The translations under genes and the position numbers were made by a program. Shown piece after piece: positions 51,107 to 62,520 of a DNA stretch of 64,000 nucleotides. This stretch comes from Epiperipatus broadwayi (lineage: Eukaryota; Onychophora; Udeonychophora; Euonychophora; Peripatidae): assembly GCA_028023455.1 (NCBI GenBank), contig JAQFVV010006275.1, positions 438,001 through 502,000 of the forward strand, written 5' to 3'. The notes under the pieces are model-generated. The model saw only the letters and a list, made by a program, of their open reading frames with translations, searched no databases and was not told the DNA's origin. The first letter of the stretch is position 1. Every line of letters begins with the position of its first letter.

Positions 51107-51716
51107 TCTTCATTGCATTAAAACAGGCAAAACTCTCTATACGTATTGCCACTCTGTGCAAGCCAGAATAATCAATGGAAGCCAGAAGGCTTGTGCATAA
51201 AATCCCCATCTGGTGCCTACTCATCCAATATCCTCAGACTAGTTTCTGGCTTTTGGCTTCATCAATGAGGAGCCTTGGATCTGAGAGCACTGCATCTAGA
51301 TCTTAGGATCTAATGCAACCCTCTAGCAGCTCACCTTTTATCTCAACTACTAAACTATGAGACTTAAATTGAAAACACTATAATATTTTCAATCCAAGCT
51401 CATCAGCTTATATAGTCATATAGGTCTGAACTCAGTTCAGTACCCATACATTTTGGCGTCTTTGGTTCTTTAATAACCATAGCCACTACTATCCTATTAG
51501 GCAGGATTGGTTTTAAACCAATAAACATCACATGATCACCATTTCTGGGGATATTGGATGAGTAGGCACTAGATGGGGATTTTATGTACAAGCCTTCTTG
51601 CATCCATTGATTACTCTGGCTTGTACTGAGTGGCAATAAGTATAGAGAGTTTTGCCTGTTTTAATAACAGTTAAGAGCAAGCATAAGAAATGGTAATCAT
51701 GTGATCTTCATTGCAT
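51107..51716. mobile_element. Foldback-family element, 586 bp, with 12-bp target duplication
   Basis: The element is 51119-51704, flanked by TCTTCATTGCAT at 51107-51118 and 51705-51716 (identical). It starts TAAAACAGGCAAAACTCTCT. The right arm has the mirrored CATCCATTGATTACTCTGGC and GAGAGTTTTGCCTGTTTTAA, followed by a one-sided tail, AACAGTTAAGAGCAAGCATA to AATCATGTGA. The ends are thus not symmetrical. The middle holds an open frame on the minus strand (51636-51403) whose C-terminus, GTELSSDLYDYIS, also appears at 38604 (AELSSDLYDYTS). Confidence 0.88.
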
Positions 51717-52779
51717 ATTATTTGGCAATAAAAATTTTTTATCATTGATAAGTACTTGCTGATTGAATAGCGATGAAGCTATGTTATCTAACACCTGATC
51801 AAACATTTTTTTGAGTTCTAATGTTATAGTGTTGTCTAGTAGCACAATGTAAAAATAGTGAAACTTAAGATTTAACCACAATTTCTATAAATGTACATTT
51901 TGCTTTTATGCATTTTATTGCATCCACATTTTTCATTTTTCCTACTTTTGTAATTTGATTTCTTATAAATTTGTGTTTGATCTTATTGTTAAAATATTAC
52001 AGATTTCTATGATTTTAGTTTGTATAGTTATAGTAAATATTACTTTCCATCTCTTTTTATGGCATTCATATTTTTCATTTTCATTGTATACAGACTTTGC
52101 ATTTTAATTTTTTATTGATTTTTTGTGATCATTTCTTTTTTAAGAATTCTGTTTTTATTGTATTGTTATGCTTATTAAATTCTTATTTACATTCAGTTCA
52201 TGGATTGGTTTTATAATTTAATTTCTTATAGACTTTCATTTGCTCTAATTGCTAATTTAATGTCTTACATAATGCTTTTACTGATTACACTTATTGAATA
52301 TGATTGTTTTAGAGACATTGTGCATTAGTCATTAAATATATTATTTTCAGGTTAGTTTTGTAAATATATTCTTTCATTTGTTTTTTAATTTAAATATTTT
52401 TATGTTTTTGATAATTTTTTATGAAAAATACAAAAGTTATCACTTAGTTTTTTCTTTCCTTTTTTGATATATTGATGATAACTATTCCATCAAGAGAATA
52501 TAGATTCTAGTACTACCATTTTTATGAATATCTATTAGAACAATAGTAATTGGTAGTGAATCGGTGTTTAACTATTAGAAAAAGTACATTTTCTATTTGA
52601 TATTGTAACTGGAATTTATGATTTCCAAATAAGCAAATTATTTTGTATCTATCTTAAATAATGTAATCAGTTTTCCATTTCATCAAAAAAAGAATTTTGG
52701 AGTTATTACCTCTGAAAATAAATGAGGAAGGGAATAAAGATTTTTGGATATTTTCTTAGTTTAATCAAATTGTGCGATA

Positions 52780-53225
52780 TGTCTCCACTCAGGCTCAAGA
52801 TTGACTCTGACGATACTTACTACAGTGTTGCCACATAGCTAATCACTGAGTGGATTGAAGCTAAATTCCATTTCAGACACTTGACAATCAAATCATTCAT
52901 TTCTGAAAGTTTGTGATGATGGTGTTTTAGTTGTATTTATTGTTTGGACTAATTCCATCATCTAATATAAATATTGAATGTCTTTAGAAAAATTTAACTT
53001 TATTTAAATACTCCAATTACATTCAACTATTAGTAATAACACATCAAACAGGTTAGTATATGCACAATGTTTCGAAAGGTATCATTCTTCCCTCTTCTTC
53101 AGATGTTGCTGGTCTGACCAGTGACAGTTCTAGCATGGGAATTGAATTTGGACTCTTAGATTCTTGAGTATTGAATTTTAAGATAAAATCTAACAAACTG
53201 GTACTTTAATATTAGACTTGCAACA
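52780..53225 (-). mobile_element. Penelope-like 3'-end repeat, copy A
   Basis: The minus strand from 53110 reads TCTGAAGAAGAGGGAAGAAT then GATACCTTTCGAAACATTGT. The TGAAGAAG...TCGAAACATTG arrangement resembles the 3' ends of many Penelope-like elements. Flanking sequence (TGTGATGATGGTGTTTTAGT near 52915, ATTCAACTATTAGTAATAAC near 53022, GGGAATTGAATTTGG near 53139) is shared with 54595-55225. Confidence 0.5.
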
Positions 53226-53669
53226 TAGGGAAGATAAGAGGCCTTTTCACACCAGCAATAAATGTGTAATGTTGCGATGATGTCAAATGAAAGGAATAAT
53301 CCCTGCAATGTTATTCGGTCTCATGTAAAAACATGTTTATCTTTATCAATGGGTTTTTTTTTTTTTGTAATATTTTGACATTTTCAGTTATTGTTGAGTT
53401 ATTATCTCAACTATTTAAATTATAAGTACATGATACAAATTGAAATTCAATTTTATTGTTAAAATAAATTTTAAGATGATAACATTTATAATTTCTAGCA
53501 TACTCAAATTTATTTTATATTAAAATATTTTTTTTTTTTTTTTTTAGAAATTTATGAAAAATATTTTAAATGTGGTTAAACTTTCATAATATTGTGAAAG
53601 TAAATTAAAAAATACACTAAATTGAAAGAAAATTAAATATTTTTGTTTACTTGATTATAATGAGATATT

Positions 53670-54590
53670 TTATATAGTGCTATGTTTTTTTATGTAATAG
53701 TAATATTAGCAATTAAGCCAATGCACATGCACTTTAAAGATAAATTATAAATGAATACTCTCAATTTTTTCCAGACATGAGATATAGTATTTTAGAAAGA
53801 ATGGAATGAATCCACCCATTCTTTCGACCCAAACGTTTATGTATGGACAAATCTTAAGTGTGTGGAAATAAGAGCGTGAAGGTGTTAAACGATCATTTTA
53901 AAATACATTTGTTATGTTTGAACAAATGACACTTGCATAATCTTTACAATTATGAACCGTCATTCTTTAGTTGAAATTAAATATATATAATGAGATATTA
54001 TTTTATATAGCGCTATGTTTTTTTATGTAATAGTAATGTTAGCGAATAAGTGAATGCACATGCGCTTTAAAGATAAATTATAAATAAATACTCTCAATTT
54101 TTTTCAGACACGAGATATAGTACTTTAAAAAGAATGGAATGAATCCACCCATTCTTTCGACCCAAACGTTTATATATGGGCAAATCTTAAGTGTGTGGAA
54201 ATAAGAGCATGAAGGTGTTAAACGATCATTTTAAAATACATTTGTTATGTTTGAACGAATGACACTTGCGAAATCTTATGTTTAATTTTATGTTATGTTA
54301 TGTTTAATTTCAACTAACAAATGACAGTTGTAAATTGTAAAGATTTCACAAGTATCATTCATTCAAACATAACAAATGTAATTTAAAATGATCGTTTAAC
54401 ACCTTCACGCTCTTATTTCCACACACTTAAGATTTGCCCATACATAAACGTTTGGGTCGAAAGAATGGGTGGATTCATTTCATTCTTTATTAAATACTAT
54501 ATCTCATATCTGGAAAAAAATTGAGAGTATTAATTTATAATTTATCTTTAAAGCGCATGTGCATTGGCTTAATCGCTAATTTTACTTGAT
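53670..54590. repeat. 333-base units: two in tandem plus one inverted
   Basis: Unit 1 begins TAATAGTAATATTAGCAATT at 53695 and unit 2 at 54028 (period 333). After a short TTATGTTATG-type junction at 54280-54300, an inverted unit runs back to about 54583. The same sequence stands at 6102-6550. The units are about 90-95% alike by eye. The conserved GAAAGAATGG...CCATTCTTTC stem is present in all complete units. The tandem-plus-inverted layout can form a long hairpin of almost 300 base pairs. Confidence 0.9.
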
Positions 54591-54594
54591 TATG

Positions 54595-55225
54595 TAAAAG
54601 TTTGTGGTGATGGTATTTTACTTGTCATTATATGTGTTGGACTATTTCCATCATTTTAACTCTGTGGTTGTCAACCTTTTTCCCTATTGTCCATATTTCT
54701 ACTCTTGTTAACAGTATAATTTCTCTACAGGCTTTATTGTTGCTGCCTGAATAACTTAATTTAGTATTTATGGATATAATTACACTAAAAAGGATTTATA
54801 ATAGTATATTAGTAGATATATAACAATACAAAGTGAATAACAAATTTAAATCAATTTGAAAGAATAAAATGTATTTATTTTGAACTTAAGCACAAGCAAT
54901 TCTGCAAAAAAATGTAAATGTCTATTGCACATCTATAGTAATTTATGGTTTTTCCTTTAATATCTAGTAAATAGTCACTGCCCAATCTGAAAACTTTAAA
55001 TGCCCACTAGCATGCAGTAGGGTTTATGTTCATGATCAGAGATCTAACTGAATTGTTAAAATGTTTTTATTTCTATATATATTCAACTATTAATAATAAT
55101 GTACAAGATATTATAAAACATACATTGTTTTAGATTTTTCAGGTATTGCTGGGTTTATCAGCCAGGTGGCATGGGAATTAAATGCACGAATGGCCTAATC
55201 TACTAAGCTATTCTAGCAAAGACAA
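54595..55225 (-). mobile_element. Penelope-like 3'-end repeat, copy B, with a hAT-like scrap
   Basis: Shares TTTGTGGTGATGGTATTTTA, ATTCAACTATTAATAATAAT and TGGGAATTAAATGCACGAAT with copy A in the same order. The internal stretch CTGTGGTTGTCAACCTTTTT at 54662 looks like one hAT terminal repeat (CAGTGGTTCTCAACCTTTTT type) with no partner found. A composite of old pieces. Confidence 0.4.
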
Positions 55226-57003
55226 TAGTCTAAAAATTTTATATACTTATTTATGAGATTCCTGATTATTCCATTTTTTCTTGTTAAGGACAAGATTATA
55301 ATTTCCAGACATTATTAGTTGACTTTAGTTGTTATTTGCCATTGTCGTGTGAACAGCTTTTTAATTTTTTGTTTCATTTTGGGTTTTTTTCTTATGTATG
55401 TTCTACATTCACATAGTAGTTCATAGATACAATTCTTGTTTTTCAGGCATTTCAAATTTAGATTTTGTAGAGATTAGGATTTCTTGCAGTATACAAGGAT
55501 TTGGAATGTTATACTGATATAATATAATACAGATTGCAGATTTTTTTTTTATAGTTTGTCTACCATTTTATATATATATGGATACACTACAGTATTTACT
55601 ATGTTTTTTTTACTTTTAATATTTCATTTTGTCATCTATTTAAGATTTTATTTATGATAGCTGACAGATAATCATTCTTCATGAGACATGTTCTGTTGGA
55701 TTTTTTGCTCCTTCAAATTACTGGCTTTCTAACAAAACTTATCTTGTCCTGTTTTATAGCATTATCATAATTTTACTTTTTGCATTCATGATTAAATGTA
55801 TAAGCTAAATACTTTTCTGCATGTGTGGCAGTTTTGATATTGCCCTGAGATAGTCTTGCAAAAATATCTAACAATGTCAGTTTTTGTTTGTATTCTAATT
55901 TTTTTTGTGAATTTAATTGAAGAAATATGTTGTTAATAATGTATCAGAATATTTATAATAATGCTTCACTATGTCAGGATACAGTAAATGTATTATTAAT
56001 ATAGTGAAGACACACTTTTGGGACAGGTAGAGTGGTATTTATAGCTGTGGTTTTAATTTTTTTCTATGTGAATATTGCTAATCAAAGATGATAGTGGTGA
56101 ACCCATAGCCATGTCTTAATTATTTAAGCAAAATTCTGTGTTGAATTGAAAATTTGATGTTTCTATGTAGTATGTTAATGTATACTATCAACAAAAAGAC
56201 TTATTCTGGTTTGTAGGCTGTTATCATTATTTAATAATTTTTCTTTCTATGTTTTTGGTTAACTATGCAAAATGCTTGGAATCAATCACAAGGTTCTTAG
56301 TCCTTTGACCTATAAGACAGTTAAATATCAAGGATTGTAAGTAACATCTTAATATTGCTTTGGATAGTTTATTTAGACATATATTCAATGATAAAGGATT
56401 ATTTGTTGTAAGAAAAAGATTTAATGAAGGTGATAGTCTACAAACTAAAACAATTCTTTCTATTGGCAGTATAATGGAATTAGTAACATTCTGCATAATA
56501 ACATACTTTTAATATCACACAGAATTTTTCTAATATTAATAAAGTATGATTATGTGTGGATTATTGATACTTCTGATTAGTAATTATAAATACTATTCTA
56601 TCTATACAAATCTAGCTTTGCTATGGTAGTGATACAATTATTATATGACACATTCAGTGTGAACCATTAATACAAATATTTGGCCACATAATAACATTTT
56701 CTATTAAATTTGAAGAAAAATGCAAATTGGTATTTATAAATATTTTTGTGACACAACTACTTTATGGCAAAGTCAAAACTTCTGTTTTCAGAAGTCTAAC
56801 TATCACAGAAAAATGTTTGACATTTATATCTATTAATGACGAATATAAAAAGCATATTGAGTAGAATAAAAGAAGTTCGATAAGTCACTGATTTATTAAA
56901 AAAACCTCTGATATTACAAATTCTCAGAAAAAAATAGTTATTCATCAGCTATCATTAAGAAGATGTTAAATAGACAAATAAATGAAATATCAAAAGAAAA
57001 TGT

Positions 57004-57180
57004 AATTGATAAGTACTATAATGTATTCAAATATATTATGTTTGGCAGAAAACAAAAAACATCTCAATCATTGTATTATTAGGATAGATCGTAATTGATA
57101 AGTACTATAATATACTCAAACATATCATGTTTGGCAGAAAACTAAAAAAAATCTCAATCATTGTATTATTAGGGTAGATC
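57004..57180 (+). repeat. About 88-bp tandem duplication
   Basis: TAATTGATAAGTACTATAAT through CATTGTATTATTAGGATAGA is repeated directly, with about seven differences, starting at 57004 and 57091. No gene is involved. Confidence 0.88.
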
Positions 57181-57299
57181 ATAGAACACTGAAGAATCAT
57201 AATAATCTCTACAAAACCTAAATTTGAAATGCTGAAAAATAAGAATCATGTTTATGAAATATGAGAATGTGAATATATATATATGAGTCAAACTAGTCA

Positions 57300-57520
57300 C
57301 AAAAAAATCCCCAAAAAAATTAAAAAAAATATTTTTTTCTTTCTTCCAAAGACCACCCCCCCCCTTTTTTATAAAAAAAAGGAAACCCCTTTTTTTAAAA
57401 TTGCCCTTTAAAAAATATATAACCACAAAAGAGGACCACTTCCCCCCAAGAATAAAAAATTTTTTTAAAAAAAATTTAAAAAAACCCCTTTTAAAAAAAA
57501 AAAAACATCCCCCTAAAATT
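57300..57520. other. Homopolymer-swollen segment, probable sequence error
   Basis: Runs such as ACCCCCCCCCCTTTTTT, TTTTTATAAAAAAAAGG, CCCCCCAAGAA and AAAAACCCCTTTTAAAAAAA follow each other for about 220 bases, with nearly every base in a run of three or more. The rest of the window has nothing like this. This is the pattern of uncorrected homopolymer errors rather than biology. Confidence 0.65.
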
Positions 57521-58269
57521 TCAGACTAATAAATAGTTATCTATAACATTACTTAATGCAATACTTATCAAAAATTATTAAAAGAACATAAAACAATGTC
57601 TTATTTAGTAGATCATGTATCAATGAATATATATTTAATTAGGAATACACATGAATGTTGGATAGAGGAACAAATAAAATAAAAAAGTTTAAAGAAGCTT
57701 TTTAAATTTCTAGTGACAAATAATTTCATAAATCAATCTAATATGATAATCCAGAATATTTGAAAACTGTTCATTAACTTCGCCCTTAAAAGAAAGAATG
57801 GATAAATCAGGAGGCTTTCCTTTGTGAATATGTAAAATTTCTACTGACTTGCCTTTGATAGAATAGCCTAATTGGTTAGAGCTTCTCTTTAAATTCAATA
57901 TTTTTAAATCTAAAAATTATTGACTCAATCTGAATAGCTGTCATTTGTCAAGTTAGCAACACTTGAAGGAGAGAGGAAAGTAATACCACTCAAAATATTC
58001 TGTTTCATACTAAATTGTGTTAATAGTAGCAATCGAATACATTTAGAAAAATATATTTAGAAAAAGTAAAATCAAAAAAATTTCTAAAAAATGTTTAACA
58101 ATTCAATTAGATGATATTTTCAAAATATAATGTTTTCCCCCCTCATGACACTTAAGAAAAATCATCAAAAATGGAAATTAATGAAGTCCATATGCTGTTT
58201 TTTTTTTTATATGAATTATAATCAATAATAAAAGTATTATACACAACAAATATATAAATATATTAATAA

Positions 58270-58500
58270 ATATTATACATAAAAAGTCTTTTTCGTCCCA
58301 TAACTTAGTGCCCTTTTCAAATGAGCACTTATTTTAATATTAGTAAATTATTGCAGATAGAATGTTATGAGTAAAATAAAAACAATAACAAAATAAACAT
58401 GAATAAAACAAAATTATGATACCGAGATTTAATCAAATTTCAAAGAATTGACTATAACATAATATACAGAATAAATAAAACATATCCTATACAACTTTAG
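58270..58500 (-). mobile_element. Penelope-like element 3' tail, inverted relative to 61050-61440
   Basis: On the minus strand from 58500, GTTGTATAGGATATGTTTTA, TATAGTCAATTCTTTGAAAT, TCATAATTTTGTTTTATTCA and AACATTCTATCTGCAATAAT all recur in the same order in 61150-61430 on the plus strand. It then continues TTGAAAAGGGCACTAAGT then GACGAAAAAGACTTTTTATG, a Penelope-type 3' end. Confidence 0.65.
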
Positions 58501-61015
58501 GTACAATGATGATATCCCAAATTTCCAAGAACTGGTTCTCTAAAGATAGGTTGTATTTAAGAACCTATTCTGTTTATTTTTCTTCTTTTTAAGCATGGAA
58601 GCAAATAACTTCTTGGTTTCGTACCTAAAATTTCTTGGCGACTACTCAGAAATTTTGCATGACCCCCTTCCCTCATACACAAAAAGTGCAGCAGTACACA
58701 TGCTTACTATGTTGTGCTTTACAATCTCACTTATGGGATCAAAAAGAATTAAACCATTTTATAATTGGAAAAAAACTTATTTATTTGGCAAGATATTTCC
58801 ATATTGACATTCTATTTGCATCATATGCCTCTTCAGATTGATGATGCTTTTTGACTATAGCATCATCAATTGTATTGTGATTTCTTAGCCATACTTGAAC
58901 TGAATTACTGAAATCCCAATGATCTAATGGAAGACCTATCCAATTTATTATTAGATTTGCCATATTTTTCACTTCGAGGTGATTTCTTTTATCCGAATAA
59001 ATTGCGTTCATCACAGAAAACCTTTGTTCAGCCTCTGCGGAACTCATAACAGTGGTTTTAATTATACTTTAGCTCTTTGAATAGTTTCAGGTACAACATA
59101 TTTCTGGTGATTTCTCATAACATTTTCAATATAATCATGGAAATCATTAACTGAAATCTCATAATGAAATGCTTTGTAAAAATCTGATAATTTATCTTCA
59201 AATTCTTTCCAGGGAACGACAGCTTCTTCCAGATTCCAAGCATCTGGATTCACAATTTTAATTAATTGATGAATTTTATGATTTCTATGTTGAATATTAT
59301 TACTTATGCCATCACAATCCATTAATCTTAATGTCATATTTGTTGTCACTGCATTCAGTAATTTTTGATGGAGAAAATGCACATTTGTTGTCTTCAACAA
59401 AATTAATATGCTGGAATTCCTTAAAAGAGATATTTTCATTTATTATTTTTTCTTAAGTACTACTTTTCTCTCTGAGATATTCATATGCTTTAATTGTTCG
59501 GCATGTAATATATTTACACATCTTTCTTGAAGAGCATCCAACAACAAAGAAATTTCTTTTCGTATATTGATTATTAAAGCCAGCTCTCTCATAAAATATT
59601 TGTTGATGAAATGTTTAGCCATTCCAGAAAATTTCTTATTAGTAGAAAAAAAAATCATATAGTGCTGGATATGCTCACCATGTTGCAACTGCTGTTCTAT
59701 ATCTGCATGCTGCTCATCTTGGGTCAAAAACTCTATCAATTCCCAAATTGGTTGAAATTTTATTCAGTGCCATTTGGTTTTTATTAGACTGATGGAAGAT
59801 TTTGTATATTTTATCAATAAATGCTTTAAAGTGATTCACTTGCTTTATGTCTTTGATAGAATCATCCAGCACAAACTGAAGGTAATGACTCAAACAATGC
59901 CAAATAATAATCTCGGGTTAATGGTTTTTTATTTTAACATTCATTTCTGTCCACCTTCCCAGGATTACACTTGTTTCATCTGAACAAAATTCAATCAAAT
60001 TATCCTTCAAATATGGATTATCAAATCCTACTGAATGCAGACTTTGTAGTAGAACAGTGTAAATGGTTTCAGCATCTTGGTTTTGTAATTCCATTATATC
60101 TACAAAAATTGTTGGTGAAAAATCTGTATCTTCAACCTTAATAAAAATGATAAGGACTGCTTTGAATGATATTGTTGATACCTCATTAATTATAAAACAT
60201 ATCTTTAAATTCTTATCTATTATTTTTCTAAACACTTCCTTTTTAATGTATTTTGCAATGTGCTCAATGATTTTGACAGCCACGAATCGAGAATGGAGTC
60301 CCACTCCCATATCTAATTCATTCTTTTTTTGTAATTCTGTCAAATGTTCAATATCAGAAAACGATCACTTTAGTTTTGCTAAAGTGTAAACTGTATTGAA
60401 AATTTTACAAGTGGAGCTCATAAAACTTTTCATGAGCTTTGTCTATGGATTTGGAAATTGCATTTTTTGGAATTTCTTTCAATTGCATCACGCATCTGGT
60501 GTGCTTTTGATGAAAAGTGTTCCTTTATTTTCTTTTTGAAAACAGGCTTGTTGAACCATTTTATTTTTTCCATTGGAACAATATTACATCTTCTCCATTC
60601 TTTTGATACACGAGTTGTTTTCATTTTTATTGACTCAATTTTGGTACAGATATCACACCCAAACTGTTTTCCAATAATAAGTAAACTGCAATATTTTTTT
60701 TTTTAATTCATTGGCTTGTTTCATATTCCAGCAGTCAGGAAGGTCACTATCTACATGGAAAAGCATTTTGAACCCATTCTTTTTAAAAAGAATCATTGTT
60801 ACATTAGATGTAACAAAAAAAAAAATACAAATAATATTCTAGATTATTGTTGGAAACAATTAAGTAATTTGTTAATTCAACTCTTTTTTAGGATAATAAT
60901 AATAAAATTTATTTTTGGATACTTTAACTACCAGTTCACTAATTTTTTTTAATTTTAACAACCGGTTCGCATGAACCCTGGTGCGAAATGGTTAAATATC
61001 ATCACTGTTTATATA
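58496..61015 (-). mobile_element. Complete but dead hAT transposon with TIRs
   Basis: The element is 58504-61007 (2504 bp). The left end CAATGATGATATCCCAAATT mirrors the right end, whose complement is CAGTGATGATATTTAACCAT (12 of the first 13 bases agree apart from A/G at position 3). Eight-base flanks TTTAGGTA and TTTATATA agree at six positions. Sub-terminal motifs AACCGGTTCGC and GTGCGAA near 60960-60986 are typical of this hAT group. The single transposase is on the minus strand. This is the only element here with both ends and a recognisable transposase. Confidence 0.82.
58781..60706 (-). pseudogene. hAT transposase, KIAA1586/ZBED-like, frameshifted
   Basis: Read from 60706 down in five pieces: a zinc-binding start (GKQFGCDICTKIESIK, then RVSKEW and IKEHFSSKAH); SRFVAVKIIEHIAKYIKKEV, then ICFIINEVSTISFKAVLIIF and FVDIMELQNQDAETIY plus FCSDETSVILGRWTE (the catalytic DExST and CSDGASVMLG core, with Gly and Ala replaced); HADIEQQLQHGEHIQHYMIF; YHEISV-type linker; and the C-terminal dimerisation part MSSAEAEQRFSVMNAIYSDK (the SSAECERGFSxMN motif). 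Frameshifts and stops separate all pieces. Domesticated relatives of this family are annotated in vertebrates as KIAA1586. Confidence 0.85.
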
Positions 61016-61049
61016 TACTATCTTATATAATTTTCTATTTATTTTTAAT

Positions 61050-61440
61050 TGAGCTGTTATTAATTGCATGAATATTTATAAAACTTCAATAAATTTAGTT
61101 AATAATTGATCAGTTAAAAATGAAAGGAAAATTATATAAGATATGTAAAGTTGTATAAGATATATTTTACTTGTTTTATTAAAAGCTAGTCAATACTTAG
61201 ACAACAATCACAATATCGATAACAATCAACAATTTCAAACTTGTCAAGACAATCTCCTTTTTAACAATAAAGGTAGAATTCTATAGATTATATTATATAG
61301 TCAATTCTTTGAAATTTTATTGAATTTCTGTGTCATAATTTTATTGTTTTATTCATGTTTTATTTTCTTATTGTTGCTATTTTACTTCCATCATAGAACA
61401 CTAGATAGCATTCTATCTGCAATAATTGATTGGTGAATAG
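61050..61440 (+). mobile_element. Penelope-like element 3' tail beside the hAT element
   Basis: ATTGCATGAATATTTATAAA to TTAGTTAATAATTGATCAGT (61065-61135) matches the very end of the Penelope ORF at 42070-42130 (NCMNIYKGSINLTNNW there; here NCMNIYKTSINLVNN then a stop). The following 300 bases form the 3' untranslated region shared in inverted form with 58325-58500. Confidence 0.7.
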
Positions 61441-62520
61441 ATAGTTATTTGGGAATTATTTTAAGTAATCAGAAAAATTATTTGGATGAATGGGAGAAAA
61501 AATTGATAAATGAAGCAAAGAAAAGAAAGGGATTGATAAAGAAATTAACAGTGTTTTCATATAATAAATATGATGTAGCTAGAATTATATGGAAGAGAGT
61601 TGCAGTAGCAGGATTAACATATGGTAATGATGCATTGTGTTAGTAAAGGGGTATTAGATTACTTACAAAAAGTTCAAAGGGAAGTAGGAAGACATGCATT
61701 AGATGCAGATGTATGGACAGCAAGGGAGGCAATTCAAGGAGAAATGGGATGGTCAATTTTTCATATGAGAGATGCAAAAAGTAAAATGAAAATGTTTGGT
61801 AGATTGCAGTTTATGGATAATAAAAGAATAGCCAAAATAGTATTTAATTGGGGTATGAGTAAAGGGCAGGCAATAAGATGGATGAGAAAGGTAATGCGGT
61901 ATGCAAAAGATTTGGATAAAGAATTTATATCAGTATATTTGTACAAAAAAAGTGGGATAATTGTGTTAGGAGGATATTGTTGAGTGTTATAGTGGTAAGA
62001 AATGGGATAAAAGAATAAATTTATTAATAAAGAATAGGGAGTTAGAGAGCTGGAGAACTAGTATGGAGAGTAAAAAGAGTTTAAATATATATAGAAATAA
62101 ACAGACTATTAGATGTGAGTTAATATATAATAGTAAGGAAAGTAGTTTATTCTTTAAGGTTCGAACGGGATCTTTAGCAACAAGAAAATATACATGTAAA
62201 TGGAAAAATATGAGTGATTTAGTCTGTAAATTATGTAAGGAAGGAATAGAAAATATTAGGCATCTATTAATTGAATGTAAATGCTTGAAAACAGAAAGGG
62301 TACATATAATGAAGTTGTGGAAGAACAAATATAAAAAAAGTGATTATACAGAAAGTGGATTATTGTTTTTTATGCTGGTTTTGGGAAAAGATAAGGGTGA
62401 TTTAGATATAAAGGCCATAGAGTTGACAAAGATTATGTTATGGGAATGGAGCAGAATATAGGAGAACTTAGAGTGGAGAATGGAAAATAAAGTGGCTAAC
62501 AGGTTTCTCTGGGCATAATT
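61441..62520 (+). mobile_element. LINE C-terminal end, of a type common in ticks, frameshifted
   Basis: Three overlapping frames read as one protein: KKLTVFSYNKYDVARIIWKR with AVAGLTYGNDAL (61560-61640), then LQKVQREVGRHALDADVWTA, EAIQGEMGWSIFHMRDAKSK and MKMFGRLQFMDNKRIAKIVF (61660-61840), then TIRCELIYNSKESSLFFKVR and a zinc knuckle C-x2-C-x9-H-x4-C (VCKLCKEGIENIRHLLIEC, 62220-62280). Frameshifts near 61635 and in an A7 run near 61947. The WTAREAIQGxMGWSxFxxRxAxxK segment follows the RT domain in non-LTR elements of ticks. 5' truncated, with only two frameshifts. Confidence 0.75.

Noticed and set aside
54662-54960. Full hAT MITE starting CTGTGGTTGTCAACC
   Set aside because: Only one terminal repeat was found; no mirrored end or 8-base duplication.
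60063-60389. 108-codon plus-strand frame
   Set aside because: Antisense to the hAT transposase, whose motifs are clear on the other strand.
61987-62328. 113-codon minus-strand frame
   Set aside because: Antisense to the tick-type LINE C-terminus with its zinc knuckle.
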